Positions 10,616 through 22,284 of a stretch of 61,244 nt of DNA are shown here, piece by piece. Every line of letters begins with the position of its first letter. Positions within the stretch are counted from its first letter, which is position 1. The translations under genes and the position numbers were made by a program. The stretch lies in contig QEOQ01000508.1 in the NCBI GenBank assembly GCA_010279815.1, forward strand, positions 4,575,419 to 4,636,662, read 5' to 3'. The notes beneath the pieces are model-generated. The model had not been told where the DNA came from and searched no databases. It saw only the letters and a program-made list of their open reading frames with translations. This DNA is from Brachionus plicatilis. Its lineage: Eukaryota; Rotifera; Eurotatoria; Ploima; Brachionidae.

Positions 10616-11711
10616 TTATCTTCTTTTATTTCCACCATGAGCCAATATGGTCACCATTCTGACAAAAATATTTACAGCATCCAAATAAATTGATATAGAC
10701 TGATTGACAGGATCGAAATGCATTGAGTTCTCGGCGCGGTGTACTATTTTTTGAGTGTCGTATAAAAGAAATAAACTGAACAAAATCAGACCTCCATAGA
10801 TAGATATCGAATAAAGACTAACACCAAGTCTGGTTGTAGGCGGAAAAAACATTCCACCAATTGACGAAGCAAAAACAAGTCCTAGACCGACTGAGAGAGG
10901 TCCGGCCATGTTTAAAAATTTATCACTCGGAGCTGTTGCTGCAACAACGCTCAGTCCACCGATGATGCCAGCAGTGTACCACGCAGCCCTGACTAGCAAT
11001 GGTCCTCCTAGCAATGTCAACGGAGCCAGGAATCCTCCCAGTAAAGCAGCGTGCATCGCCCAAGCTAGTTGCTTTGATCCAAATTTGCCTTGGTCATATG
11101 GTATTGATCTAACTACAGCACCACTGCCAACCAAAAGCACCATTGAGACCAACATGGCTCCGATTGAATTTTTCATTGCTAAATTCATTAGAGTAGGAGA
11201 ACGAGCAACAGCTAATGCTGAGGCCGCGGTTATACCGAGTCCTGCTCCAAAGTATTTGTAAGTAGAATGAATTCGCTCTCGGACAAACTGTGGCCAAAGA
11301 GAGCTGCGATCAAGAAAGCCCGATTGTTTAGAAATTCCTAAGCCATAGTAAGCCAATGATCCCAGGCCAAATACTGAAGCGCCCGCTAACACTGTTCTGC
11401 CAATGTTAATTGCTTAAAAAAATTAAGATATTTTATTCCATTTTTTTTTTAATTTTTCTAGGCTTACGAGTCTCCAGTCCGGTTGTTCCATTCACACTTG
11501 TGCCAGCTTTTTGTCCAAACCTGTATCGGACTGTTTTGCGAGCAGTGCTTTCTCTTGCTTGAGAAGCGAAATTTCGAAAAGCAGTCACATAATTCTAAAA
11601 AGAGATAAAAGTTTGAGTAAAATTTTTAGTTTAACTCAAATAAAATTTAATTACATTTGAACATTTAGGAGAAAAGATTACTGATGTTCGAGCTAGTTTT
11701 GACAAGATCAT
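10616..11711 (-). CDS. GHITM: Growth-hormone-inducible transmembrane protein (GHITM/MICS1, TMBIM5), mitochondrial inner membrane
   Basis: Three minus-strand exons: 11655-11711 (ATG at 11711), 11468-11594 and 10616-11412, with introns of 60 and 55 nt. Phases are 0 and 1 and the frame is continuous, giving about 326 aa (human about 345). Exons 1-2 encode an Arg/Ser-rich, acid-poor leader (MILSKLARTSV..., NFASQAR) fitting a mitochondrial presequence. Exon 3 holds the Bax-inhibitor-1-like membrane domain with hydrophobic helices and family blocks such as WPQFVRERIHSTY, SIPYDQ, GGPLLVRAAWYTAGIIGG, APSDKFLNMAGPL and LLYDTQKIV. It ends in GGNKRR like the family. Members act in cristae organisation and cation/proton exchange. 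The reading that begins with a GTG inside exon 3 is not the real start. Confidence 0.93.
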
Positions 11712-13530
11712 TTTAAAGACGAAAAATTTTTTTGTTGAACTTAGTTAACTCTATTTATAGCAAAATTATTTTGAAATATTTCAATTTTATAGCTCTAATT
11801 TACATAAGTGTGGTGATGAAATATTTCTTAATTATTAAAATTGAAAAGGAATTTTTTTTCCAATAGGCAAAATATTCTTTAATTTTTATCAAATTTTAAT
11901 TTAAATCTTATCATTCAAAATTAATTGAAAGTATACATAAAATACTTGATCAAATAATTTATTTTGATTTTTAATAATAGTTTTTTTTACTGGAAAAAAA
12001 ATTAATGTGATCAAAATTTTGATTTGATAAAAACGATTAGCAAAAATCTATTCCTATTTAAAAAAAAAATTATGTAAATTTAAAGTCTAGTTTCTATTTA
12101 TATAAAGACTTCTTTTATTTAAGTTTAAAATATTGTTGTGTTGAATATAAAGATGGGTTTAAATTAAAAAATTAAAAAAATTAAACAGTGTAAAGTTTAA
12201 GTCTAATTTTTAATAAATTTATTTTCTAAACTCTGAATTTATTATTTTGATTTTTTGAATTTGTAGCTTAAATGATGAATTAATCTTTTGATTACAAAAA
12301 TATTAATTCATTAATCTTTAAAAATGTCCGAATGTTTTTTCTCAATTAATTGATCTTGGTTCTAATATATTACAACGACTTCCTAAATATTATAACTTAA
12401 ATATCAAATTAAAGAATCATATAATTCTATCCATATTTTTTTTTTAAAGCATATAATTAGTTCTTTTCTGAAATATTTTTACTTTTATATAGTTTTGAGC
12501 ATCAAGCTTGAGCCAAAATAGTTTAAATATTGACAAATAATAACTTTTAGCCAATTTAATTATCGTCTCTTTTGAAAAATATCACCTAAAAAACTAGGCA
12601 ATAAAGATAAGATAATTAAAAGGTTTTAAAAAATTGTATTTTAAATAAATTTTTAAAATAGAAAAGCCTTGTTATAATGAGAAGTTTATTTTTACAAATA
12701 AAAATAAACGGAAAAATTTGTATCTTCTGAAAAAATTTGAAAAATTGAAACTAAATTTTTAACTTTTCCTAAAGCCATAATTAATAAATTAATTATATAT
12801 TAAATTGTAAAATTTTTCACCCCAAATTAGCAAGGTCACCGTTTTTGCCATTTTATTAAAATAATAATTTTATTTTATTAAGAAAATCAGAATTATTTGG
12901 AAATTCTATTTAAGAAATAAATATCAATCAATCAATTTTTAAAATAATTTTTCTAACTAAATAATTAAAATTATAATAGTATTTAGTAAAATTAACATAT
13001 AATAGTATTTAGTAAAATGTATTTTTATCGATTGAAGTGATAAATTAGTTAAATCTTTTTGATAAAATTAATTTTATGAGAATCTAAAGGTATTCAGAAT
13101 GAATCGAAGTACAAATTATTAATTTTGTAGTTTATTTATCTATATATTTTAAAAAAATTAAATTCACTTACACACTTAATTTTTCAAAGTTGATTAAAAA
13201 ATTTAATTTAATATACTAACTAAAAAGCATAAATTTCAATCAATTAAATTTAGTAAAAATCTTTCTCGGCATTTTTTTTCGCTTTTCGCTTATCTCTTGC
13301 TTCGGAAGTCAGACCTATCCGACAATGCCTTTTCCGATAAAATAATTAATAAAAAGATAAGCCAGTTCTGAAAAATCATACAATGTCTTTTCTAATCTTA
13401 CAATGCTATATTAATTGTCAAACAAAAATTAAATTGTCAACAGATTTCATTTGTTTTTAATATAACTGACATATCTTAAAGTCAAGATAATACTTTTATT
13501 GAAATTAAATTACAATTGAAAGTACCATCA
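11712..13530. other. AT-rich region upstream of GHITM
   Basis: AT-rich sequence with no ORF of family-like composition, no paired inverted repeat that I could define and no RNA gene. It presumably contains the GHITM promoter near 11712-11800. Confidence 0.5.
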
Positions 13531-13673
13531 TCAAACAACCAAGTTCCCATTTTGGCCACCAAACAGGCGACGAAAAAGCATCAGAACTGCTTTTATTTCT
13601 TCTAGTATAAATGAATCAGCAACCAATTTTCGTGCACTGCAACATCGACAATTTTAAATACAGAGACTCGTGG

Positions 13674-14157
13674 ACACCCTACTTTCATCGAAAATTTTTT
13701 CGTCGAAAAGAAAATTTTTCTATAATCAAGGATGTACCCTTTTTTGTAGAAAAAAAATTAGAAAAATTGTCATAGAAAATTTTTGAAAGAAAGTTATTAT
13801 CATAGAAATTTATAATTGAGCTAGTTAAAACAGATTTTTAAAAGATTTGAGTCAATTGTAATTTTTTTTGTATATTTTTCAATAAAAAAATTGTCAACAA
13901 CAGCAAATATTTTTTTTTAATTTCAATTATGCCATTCAAATAAGTTAGCAAATTCATCTTATTGAAAGATTTTAAGTGATCAAAAAGCATGCTTTCTTTT
14001 TTTATTTCCCTTAAATCACGTTGAAATAAAACGACATTTAAAATTTTAAATTTTAAAAAAGCAAATCTATGAAAATTTCTTTGAAAATTTTTCCCTTTGA
14101 AAATGATTAAAAGCAAAATTTGTCTTTTCGATGAAATAATTTTGGATTAAGGTAGGT
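13674..14157. mobile_element. Candidate decayed inverted-repeat element (MITE-like)
   Basis: The sequence at 13674-13710 (ACCCTACTTTCATCGAAAA...) and the reverse complement of 14123-14157 (CTACCTTAATCCAAAATT...) align with roughly 80% identity by eye over about 40-45 bp, including an exact TCGAAAAGA. No target-site duplication is visible. The interior is AT-rich with no convincing product. It may be a MITE or part of the Mutator-like relic immediately to the right. Confidence 0.35.
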
Positions 14158-14249
14158 AATTTTGAATTTCTATGATTATAAATTTCTATCAAAAATTTTC
14201 AATGAATAAATTTTCGATGAAAATTTTTCTATTATTTTTTATCCACAAA

Positions 14250-14645
14250 AAGGGTGGAGCCTTTAGAACAACTCTACTTTTATTCACCCAAACCTTAAAT
14301 ATTCATGCCAAAACTACTGATAAATCTTTTCCACTATTTTGCTTGAAAGAAGATAAGTCAGAGCCATCATATACCAAGGTTGATGAAAAACTTTTAGAAA
14401 ATAAACCAGATCTTAAACCAAAGACGATTATGGCGGATTTTGAAAAAGTTGAAATGAACAAATATTAAAGTGTGTTTATTTCATTTGGTCTCTGGCCTAT
14501 AAAAAGCTCCAGTGTCAAATGAAGAATCAACTCAACAGTTCAATGACGACTGCAAAAAACATGAAATATTGTTTGCCATAGCTTTTGTACCAGTGAACGT
14601 CGTAGTTAATGTTTTTGAATTAATCGAGAAAGATATCTCTTTATA
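14250..14645 (+). pseudogene. Relic of a Mutator-like (MULE) transposase
   Basis: The reading at about 14250-14467 contains FTQTLNIHAK, a short gap, SFPLFCLKEDKSEPSY and IMADFEKVEMN. This follows the MULE transposase core pattern (IHA..., FPL...LLP.K.EE.Y..., DFE.A). After the stop at 14466-14468 another frame gives AIAFVPVNVVVNVFELIEKD at about 14571-14634, matching the ALAFVP..V...FE.L block of the same family. The original frame is therefore broken and residues are lost between the pieces. A weak FLYWCH-like segment may lie near 13560-13660. It is inactive and useful mainly as evidence that MULEs operated in this genome. Confidence 0.6.
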
Positions 14646-15004
14646 AATTGAAAAAAAAGTATTTTGGTTTTAAAAGAATTTTTTTTTTGTAATTAAATAT
14701 CAAATTGTGATAGCCAAAATTGGCAAACAACGAAATAATTTAAAATATATTAAAATTTAATTTTTAAATTAACTTTATTTAAAGTAAATTAAATGAATTT
14801 GGCTGTAAATTATGTTACTGCAAAATATTAAAATACTATTGAAATAGGAATAAAAAACAATTAAAGCTTTAGCAAGTTTTTTTTAAACTAAAGAACATTC
14901 TAGGATTAATGGAAATGATTTTTGTAAGTCTAGTTACATCAGCACTTAGTATTTTTTTTGTCTTTTTAATAATATACAAAATAAAATGTTTCTGAATGAT
15001 CAAG

Positions 15005-17014
15005 TTAAAACTCCCACTGTGTGGCAAGCTTCGGATCTTGGACATTTGAGGTCAAATTTCCACTTTGTTCACCTTTTAAATAGCAACCATTTGGCCCTTT
15101 GATTAGCATACGATTGTTGGGCAACATTTCAATGCTAAATTTAGTGGGAATCTGGCTGTTGGCGCTTAGAGTGTTATCTATTCCAATGTCCCAATACAAC
15201 CCATGCGAACCTTTTTTTGAAAAAAAATCATTTTTTTTTTAATTTAATTTTCCTAGTCAATACCTTTAAGGCAATAAGAGCCGTTTAAATCATCAGACTC
15301 TTCCAGCATAACTACATTAAATTGACTTTTGTTGCATTCTAATTTGTAGTTGGCCTTATTTTTGTATCCCACTAAGCCATAATCGCATTTGAGAACAAGA
15401 ATTGGTCGATTTACCAGGGACAAACGGAATACTTCAAGATCAGTAACTGTGTCGCTTGTGGCTCGCATGTGCCCAGTCGCAGCAGCCGAAACAAACTTTC
15501 CATTTGAAGCTCTCAAAACAACATGTCCAGTTTTCACCCAGATCAAGTCAAATAAGCAAGCGGACTCTCTTTTGAAAAGATAGAAAAAAAAAATAAAAAA
15601 TTAAACTAGAAAATAATGCTTTATTTACTTTGACTCTCCCGTCGATTGAATTCCATTATTAGAATCCAATTTCCAATATTTATTTTTGTTAGTTCTAAAG
15701 CTCCATTTTTCATTCACAGAATCTTCTTCCAGTTGAAAAGTTTCCGAATCGGCAATCTCGCCCTGATTTGCCGAGACGTCAACACCCTGCTTAACAGACA
15801 CCAATTTGCCATTGTGTGCTACCAGGCTTACTTGTACATGATTTGGATCGAACGTGAACAGCTCGTCTTTGGTCACACATTTACTTCTGGCCGTAATTAT
15901 GCCCTGAGGTCCAACAGCAGTCAAATACTTTCCATTCTTATGCTTTTAAACAACAAATAATTAGGAAAAACAATTAATTAATAATTAATGATTATTAATA
16001 AATGTAATTATTAACAATTTACTCTTCTATATATTTATCAATTTAATAAAATTTTTTAAAGTTAAATACTTTCCATTCTTATGCTTTTAAACAACAAAAA
16101 ATTATAATAATTAATAATTATTAATAAATATAATTTTTTAAATTATTTAATTATTTTTGTATTAAATAATTTAACAAAATTTTTAATTATTTTTCTTTTA
16201 CCTTAAAAGCAACACATCCCTTGTGAAATTCAACATTGAATAAAGTGTCTTCGCTTGGCAAAGGCACCAATTTTCCATCTCTATTCAAATACATGCCATT
16301 GCTGGTGCGAATGGCATACTTTTCATCCCTGAACTCGATTGTTATCAAGCTGTCTGAACCCCACGGAATCAACTCATCCACATGAATCTCGTCATCCTCC
16401 ATGCGAGCATATCTTTTTCTCAGAGCATGGCGCAGATTTATTTGCGGATGAATGGCCAAGTGAACAATCCACCACTCTGGCGACTTGCTAAAACAATGAA
16501 GTCTGTCGCCAGTGCCGGCAAAGTAGTAACCATGAGCCACACTTTTAAAAGCCAGCTTTCCATTGTTGTTCGACTCTAGGTAAAACTTGCACTCGTTGTC
16601 CGGCGTTTGTTTGTCGCATGAAATCTTTCCATATTTGTCAGTCGACAGATAGCACTGCAAAGGACTTGACAAATAGACAAACTCGTCATTGTCCTGTTCA
16701 ATCAGCCATTTTTGTTTTTTCCTCAAGGTATTTCCTGTTGCGTTCACTTTAAAGCCAAAGTTTTCAGCTGTCAAATATTTTCCATCACAATTCATCAAGC
16801 CAATGGTCCACTTGGCCAGCCCGTAGCCCATGCTATTGGGACTGTGAGCGTGGAAGTTAAATGATGAACGAGATGAAGACGAATCATTGTCAAAGTTAGA
16901 GCTCGAGCCACTTGAGTGACTGCTAGTGCTGGCCACCATTAGATTGGAGTTGCTCGGGCTGAATTTTGAGCTAGCCGAGTGCGGCGCTGGCATGGTCATT
17001 ATTCTAGAAGCCAT
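15005..17014 (-). CDS. FSCN: Fascin, actin-bundling protein with Ser-rich N-terminal extension
   Basis: Four minus-strand exons: 16202-17014, 15629-15942, 15264-15568 and 15005-15210, with introns of 259, 60 and 53 nt. Phases 0, 2 and 1 give one open frame of about 545 aa. The product has the four beta-trefoil repeats of fascin, with diagnostic blocks IGLMNCDGKYLTAE.FGFKVNA, IPWGSDSLITIEF, VSANQGEIADSETFQLE, ASNGKFVSAAATGHM and a terminal TQWEF. It cross-links parallel actin filaments in filopodia and microvilli. Human Ser39, the PKC-regulated actin-binding site, is aligned with a Thr here (T96 in NATGNTLRKK). The first 65 or so residues (Ser/Asn-rich) are an extension absent from vertebrate fascin-1. 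Intron 1 carries a duplicate of the exon-2 acceptor region (16064-16099). Confidence 0.94.
16064..16099 (-). repeat. Decoy copy of the fascin exon-2 splice acceptor inside intron 1
   Basis: This 36-bp stretch repeats 15923-15958 (offset 141 bp) nearly exactly, including the acceptor TTTAAAAG and the first codons of exon 2 (HKNGKYL). On the transcribed strand it comes before the genuine exon. Entry here keeps about 18 codons before a stop, so use would truncate fascin. Confidence 0.7.
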
Positions 17015-19539
17015 TTTAAAAATTCTAAATAAATAGTTTTTATTTTTTTTTTAATTTAAACTGTTTGATGAAAAAAGAAAGAAAAAATGTGGTTTATTTT
17101 AAATGAATCGATAAACGTGCTCATAATTATGATTTATCGATCAATGGATCGATTTTTGGCCAACATTTTAATCTTGAACGCATTTAGTTCAGTTGAGCGC
17201 ATCGGATTCATTTGCCAGACAAAGATTTGTTGTGTCGAAGCTTCATCAATTTCAATGATTTATGATCCTTGGCCAAATTAGGGTAGCATATTGGCGATCA
17301 CGATCACCTGTGCTGCAGGCCGACTGTGACGGCCAAATCTAAATTTATTCAAGGGCGTCAACAATATTTATATTTATCTATTTACAGTTCGTTTTCGAGT
17401 GTTTACCTAAATTGAGCTTAATGAGCCATTTCTTAATCCAAAAACAAAACAACTGATCTCTTTTGAAAACACTCATTAAGAAAATTGAATGCGTCTTGAC
17501 CGCTTGGGCCAGTGTCTGCTAAAATTTCACACAGAACAAAATTTAGAATAGTTCAAAATTAAAAAATAAATTTTGTTAGAGTCCAAATAGAATAAAATAA
17601 AATCTCATAAGTTGTGCTTGCCTAATACTGGCTAAAGCCTTGTTTAAAGAAAGTTTGTGTTTACACAAATTGGTGGTGCTCAGTATACTCAAAATACGTG
17701 GAGATTATTAAACCATTTTTAAATTAAACACAACAATTAATTTAAAAATTAAAATTTCTCTCTCAAATTTCCTCTAAGTAATCTCTACCTAATCAAAAAA
17801 TTTCGTAATCCTTTAGTTATTAAGTAATTAAAACATGAGCCGAGAAAAATCTCTCTTTCTCTCTCACTTTTCAGAGGACACTTGAAATTCTTGAAAACTT
17901 TTCTCTCTTTTTATACAATCCAAAACTTATATAATTTGAGATTTAATTAAAAAAAATTTATCTCTTCTTCAATTAAACATTTTATCTCTCATGAATTGTT
18001 CTTTTTGAGAAATTTTTGTAACATTTTCCTACTGTTAATTAAATTCGCCTATTTCTCTCTCTCTCTTGAGATAGGCAAAAAAACAAGGCTAATTTCGAAA
18101 ATGAGAAATTAATATTGAAGTTGAAAAATACTAATAACTATTTAAGAGAGCCACGTTTGAAATCTATTGTAATTATTTACATTTTTAATTAGTTAATCTC
18201 TTAACTATTTGCTTTGGTTTGCTTGCAAATTATCTCTATCATTATTAATATTTACAATGGCTTTGAATTTCCTGTCCCTGGAATGGACATTTCTTCTCCA
18301 ATTTGATCCTAGCGGAAATTGATTTGCTTTAATTTGATTCTCAAATATTTAAAGCTCATTAGAACCTGAGTTGACTTATTTGAGTTAATTGACCAAAGCG
18401 ACATGACGAATAGAGAGCGCACTTTTAAATAGTCATGAATTCCTCGGTCATCTAGGAGCTTTAGAGTTAATTTTCTAACAAAATTTTACTTTAATTGTTT
18501 TATTTATAACAACCAAAAGATTGATTAAAAAAAATTACACAATATTACTATTGCTTAAGGGATTTAACTTTCAGATGCTAAACATATTGAAAATTAAATT
18601 TATTTTATTAAAAAAGAACTAATCTCTGAATAGAAAATAGTTGGTCATCGACCAACATTAATTTAAAACCAAAATAAATGCAAATAAAAAATTGTAGATT
18701 ATAATTCGTAGATGAATGCAAAATCCGGGCTGCATTTAATCAGATAAAAAATTTGTAATGACTATTTTATTCAAACAAAATTTAGCTCAGCATTTGAATG
18801 GATTTTTGATTAAATGCTTATAAATTAGCAAAGGATTTTTTTTTAAAATAGATCCGGTGTATTATTTTGTGCTCGAATTCAAGTCGGAAAAATTTTCTTA
18901 AATTTCTATTGAAATAAACAAGAAAAAAAAATAATCTCCCGGATTTTATTCAAAACAACGATTTTACCGCTAATCCTTTAGTTTTGAATTTTATTCAAAA
19001 TAAAATGCAAATTTAATTTTTTTAAAAGCTTGTTAAATATATTTATTTTAGATAGCGATGAACATTTGTGCCCAAGTGTCATCTAGACGACCTATAAAAA
19101 ATCTAAGCTTTATTAGATTGTTGAGACTATCAATTCCTTCTTTGAACCTCTCTTCTGAGATTCTAGTAAATTGATAAATTAATTAGAAAATATATTTTAT
19201 TTCGGATTTTTGTATTTTTAATTAATTAAATTTTTGTCCAGTTTAATTTTATCCGATCAGCACAAATTTTTGGTTTTGACTGATCGAGGGTTTAAAATTT
19301 TTCATTCGAAAACCTATCGAGACAAATGCTTAATTTTTTAGGTCGTATAATTGACACTTATAAACAAATGTCTAGATTTATCAAAAATTTCTATAAATTA
19401 TTTAAAAAATTTGCTTTTTATTTTGGTATAAATTGATTGTCAAAAGATAATAAATGTAAATAATAAGTCTATGAAGTTGTTCTTTCAGAATAATTTTAAA
19501 AAAATGTGTGCACTAAAATTTTATTCATTAAAAAATAAA
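17015..19539. other. Intergenic region upstream of fascin
   Basis: About 2.5 kb. A slightly GC-richer segment at about 17140-17330 may be promoter or regulatory DNA for fascin. CT-rich tracts (CTCTCTTTCTCTCTC and similar) occur at 17850-18075. I find no coding region, RNA or defined repeat. Confidence 0.45.
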
Positions 19540-21847
19540 TTATCTTTCCTCATTTTTTTCTTTGAAATTATTGTGTATCCGAGTTATTTGCTCAGGAAGG
19601 ATTTTCATTTTGGATGAAACCATTTTGTTTATTATTCTATCCATAGGGAAAGCCATTTCTGTGAAAATTAGAAAATAAATTTTCAAATAAAAATACAAAA
19701 ATAAAATAACTTCTTTTAAGGCTTGTTGTTGTAAAAGAATTTTTGTCATTTGACAAAATTTCATCATTTTCTTTTGTTGGTTCGAACTCGAAAAATGTGG
19801 CTATTGAACATATGCAAAAAATCACGATTCCAATAAAAAGAAATATCTTTAAGGCAAAATTAATAATTAACAAACTTTTAATAAATTATTTAAAATCACA
19901 TTCAAAAACAATTCTTTTTTGTGCTCATTTTCTCTTCTTAAAAACCTGTGAATCATCGAGGGCCAGACATAAGCGATCAAAGATCCGGCAGTGGCACCTG
20001 TCAGACTCAACACAAATTCCACTTGAACAAATTTATTATTTTTTTGTCAAAAATAAATCAAACATTTTACAATTTGGAATCATAACAGCAGTAATGACAG
20101 TCAACGAAACAAGCAAGTAAGTTAAATTTTTAAAACGGTCTTCCGGAATGTAGATTTCACTGTCAATTAAATCATCCTTATATTTAGATAATTAGAAAAA
20201 TATATATAAGTAAAATTTAAATATACTCTTGAAAATAAAAGTGTGTTTAGACTTGTACGACATGGGTATATCATAAAAGGAAATCCCGATATAACACAGA
20301 TAACAAAGCCAAATAGGAATAGCTGAGTAAAAAAGTTAGTCGGAATATTGTATGTAATGTTTCCGTATATTGGCACATCAAAATAGGCCAAATAACCAAA
20401 AAATCCTGTCTTAAAAAAAAGTGTATTTATTTATCTAAATTTTAAAATTTAATTTTACCAAAAAATAACAGATAAATGATACGAAAATTCCAGAGTCGCT
20501 CAAATTAAAAATGATATCTTTGTTTTCCAATTCACCATAGACTACAAATAGTACTCTACACAATTAAATATTTCAATTGATAATTTTTAATTAATTGAAG
20601 AATACCAACGTTTGACATGAAAATGAAATAGAGAATATTGGAAAACATTTAAGTAAACCACTGAAATGCCACCATCTTATCTTATCAAACCAATCATGAT
20701 CCATAAGTTTAAAGCCAGCTTCCCACATAAGCTATAGAAAAAAATTAAGTCCAGAGCGCGGATTATCTATTTGATAAACTTTACGTAAAGGCCGAACGTG
20801 AAATAAAATAAAATTGCGCTGGCATTTAAACTTTGAAGAGCTTCTAGTTTTTTCGATAATGCCAAAGGAAGAGAGATTAGCAAGGTGAATATAAACATAA
20901 AAACAGATCTTGGTATAGCTTTTTCCTTTAAAAAATTAATTTTTTTTTGATAAAAATTGAGTTACATCATCAATCACAAAAATTATCATTAATTTTATTT
21001 TAAAAATATTTGAAACTGCTAAAATCTAAACGGAAAATTTAAAATTTATTCATTGGACATATTTTTATATTATTAACAATAAATTAAATTTTTTTTTATT
21101 TATACTATATATTACATTTTTTTTCACTCCAAACATACTCTTACTTTAATCATTTGATTTTAGTAAAAAAATTTTTTATTTTTTAGACCATATAATTTAG
21201 AATAAATCACTTTGAGACTCTTTTCAAATTAAAAAGAAATTTTATTTTGTCCTAACTCGAGAAATTATAATGAAGAGAAATAATTAAAAATAATGACCTT
21301 ACAAAAATGCGAATATTTTTTAAAAAATGACAATTAACTCAATTTCAATTTTAATTAATAAACTAACTTGCAAATTGAATAATTTTGATACAAAAGCTGG
21401 ACCAGTGTCACATAATGCTTGTTGATTTGTGACTAAACTACCGAATAATAAAAATATTATACTTAAATAATAAATTAACAATTATAATTAAATGTTTTTT
21501 TTTTATCAAAATTTACCATATTTCAATCAAAAGTTTGCCTTTTTCTCCAAAAGTTTTAAAAGCTAGATACTCGAAAGAATTGATCTTAGCTATTTGAATG
21601 GTTTTTATAATTAATTTGCATGAATAAGAACACATTAAGGCACAAAACAAAAGAGTTAATGTCCCCAGTAGTAAACCACACTATTATTTGATTATTAAAT
21701 AATAAATTAAATTTTATTACTTAATAAAAATACTTCTTTGAAGCAATAAGGCATCGTAAGAATTGACAGACCTACAACACCATTTGTCATGCTAACCAAA
21801 TTCTTAAGCGTTATTCCTTGCGTCATTTTTTCTTTTACTTCGATCAT
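19540..21847 (-). CDS. SLC38-family (SNAT-type) amino-acid transporter, 11 exons
   Basis: Eleven minus-strand exons: 21734-21847, 21517-21680, 21368-21461, 20785-20925, 20610-20731, 20459-20555, 20227-20409, 20071-20176, 19900-20021, 19711-19846 and 19540-19658. All junctions are GT-AG and the phases close to 1398 nt (465 aa). Landmarks are NGVVGLSILTMPYCFKE in TM1, CGLLLGTLTLLFC, FPIFSISFSCQ, TGFFGYLAYFD, SGFPFMIYPCR and LTGATAGSLIAY. These match SLC38A10-like transporters (Na+-coupled neutral amino-acid symport/exchange, about 11 TM helices), but the long cytoplasmic tail of vertebrate SLC38A10 is absent. Introns are 49-55 nt except one of 442 nt. The start at 21847 (MIEVKEKMTQG) is the best ATG but an upstream acceptor cannot be excluded. 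The donor GTGATT at 19899 was chosen for frame and homology. Confidence 0.88.
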
Positions 21848-22284
21848 AATATTATTTAATGGTCTAAAATCATCGCACAAATATCTAAAAGTATGGTTTA
21901 TTTTTTTTTCAAAGACAAAAATTTTTTCAAGGATGATCAATCCTCAAAGAAAAATTGAAAATAAAACAAAAATATATTTTTAGAAATTTATTTAAAATGG
22001 TAAACATAATGCATTGAGAATTTTTAAGCAAAAAATACTTTTAACTTTTTTCCGCAAGTTTTGCTTGAATTTAGTTTTTATATAAATAGTGTACAATTTT
22101 AATATTATTTTTGAGACTGAATTCGAGTGATGCTCTATTTATTTTATATTTCTTTATATACTATTAATAAAATCAGCATTATTTAAGAAGTCATATTTTT
22201 TTTTGACATTTTTGGAATAAAAATAGACAAAACTATACATTGTTGCAATTTTGGATAGATAAGATAAAATTTTGATTTCAAAAT

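Noticed and set aside
13838..14116. 92-codon minus reading inside the candidate inverted-repeat element
   Set aside because: Low-complexity AT-rich translation without family resemblance; better explained as element interior.
17140..17330. GC-richer patch with GATCACGATCACC and CTGCAGGCCG, considered as an RNA gene
   Set aside because: No tRNA cloverleaf, box motifs or snRNA-like structure could be built by eye; kept only as possible regulatory DNA.
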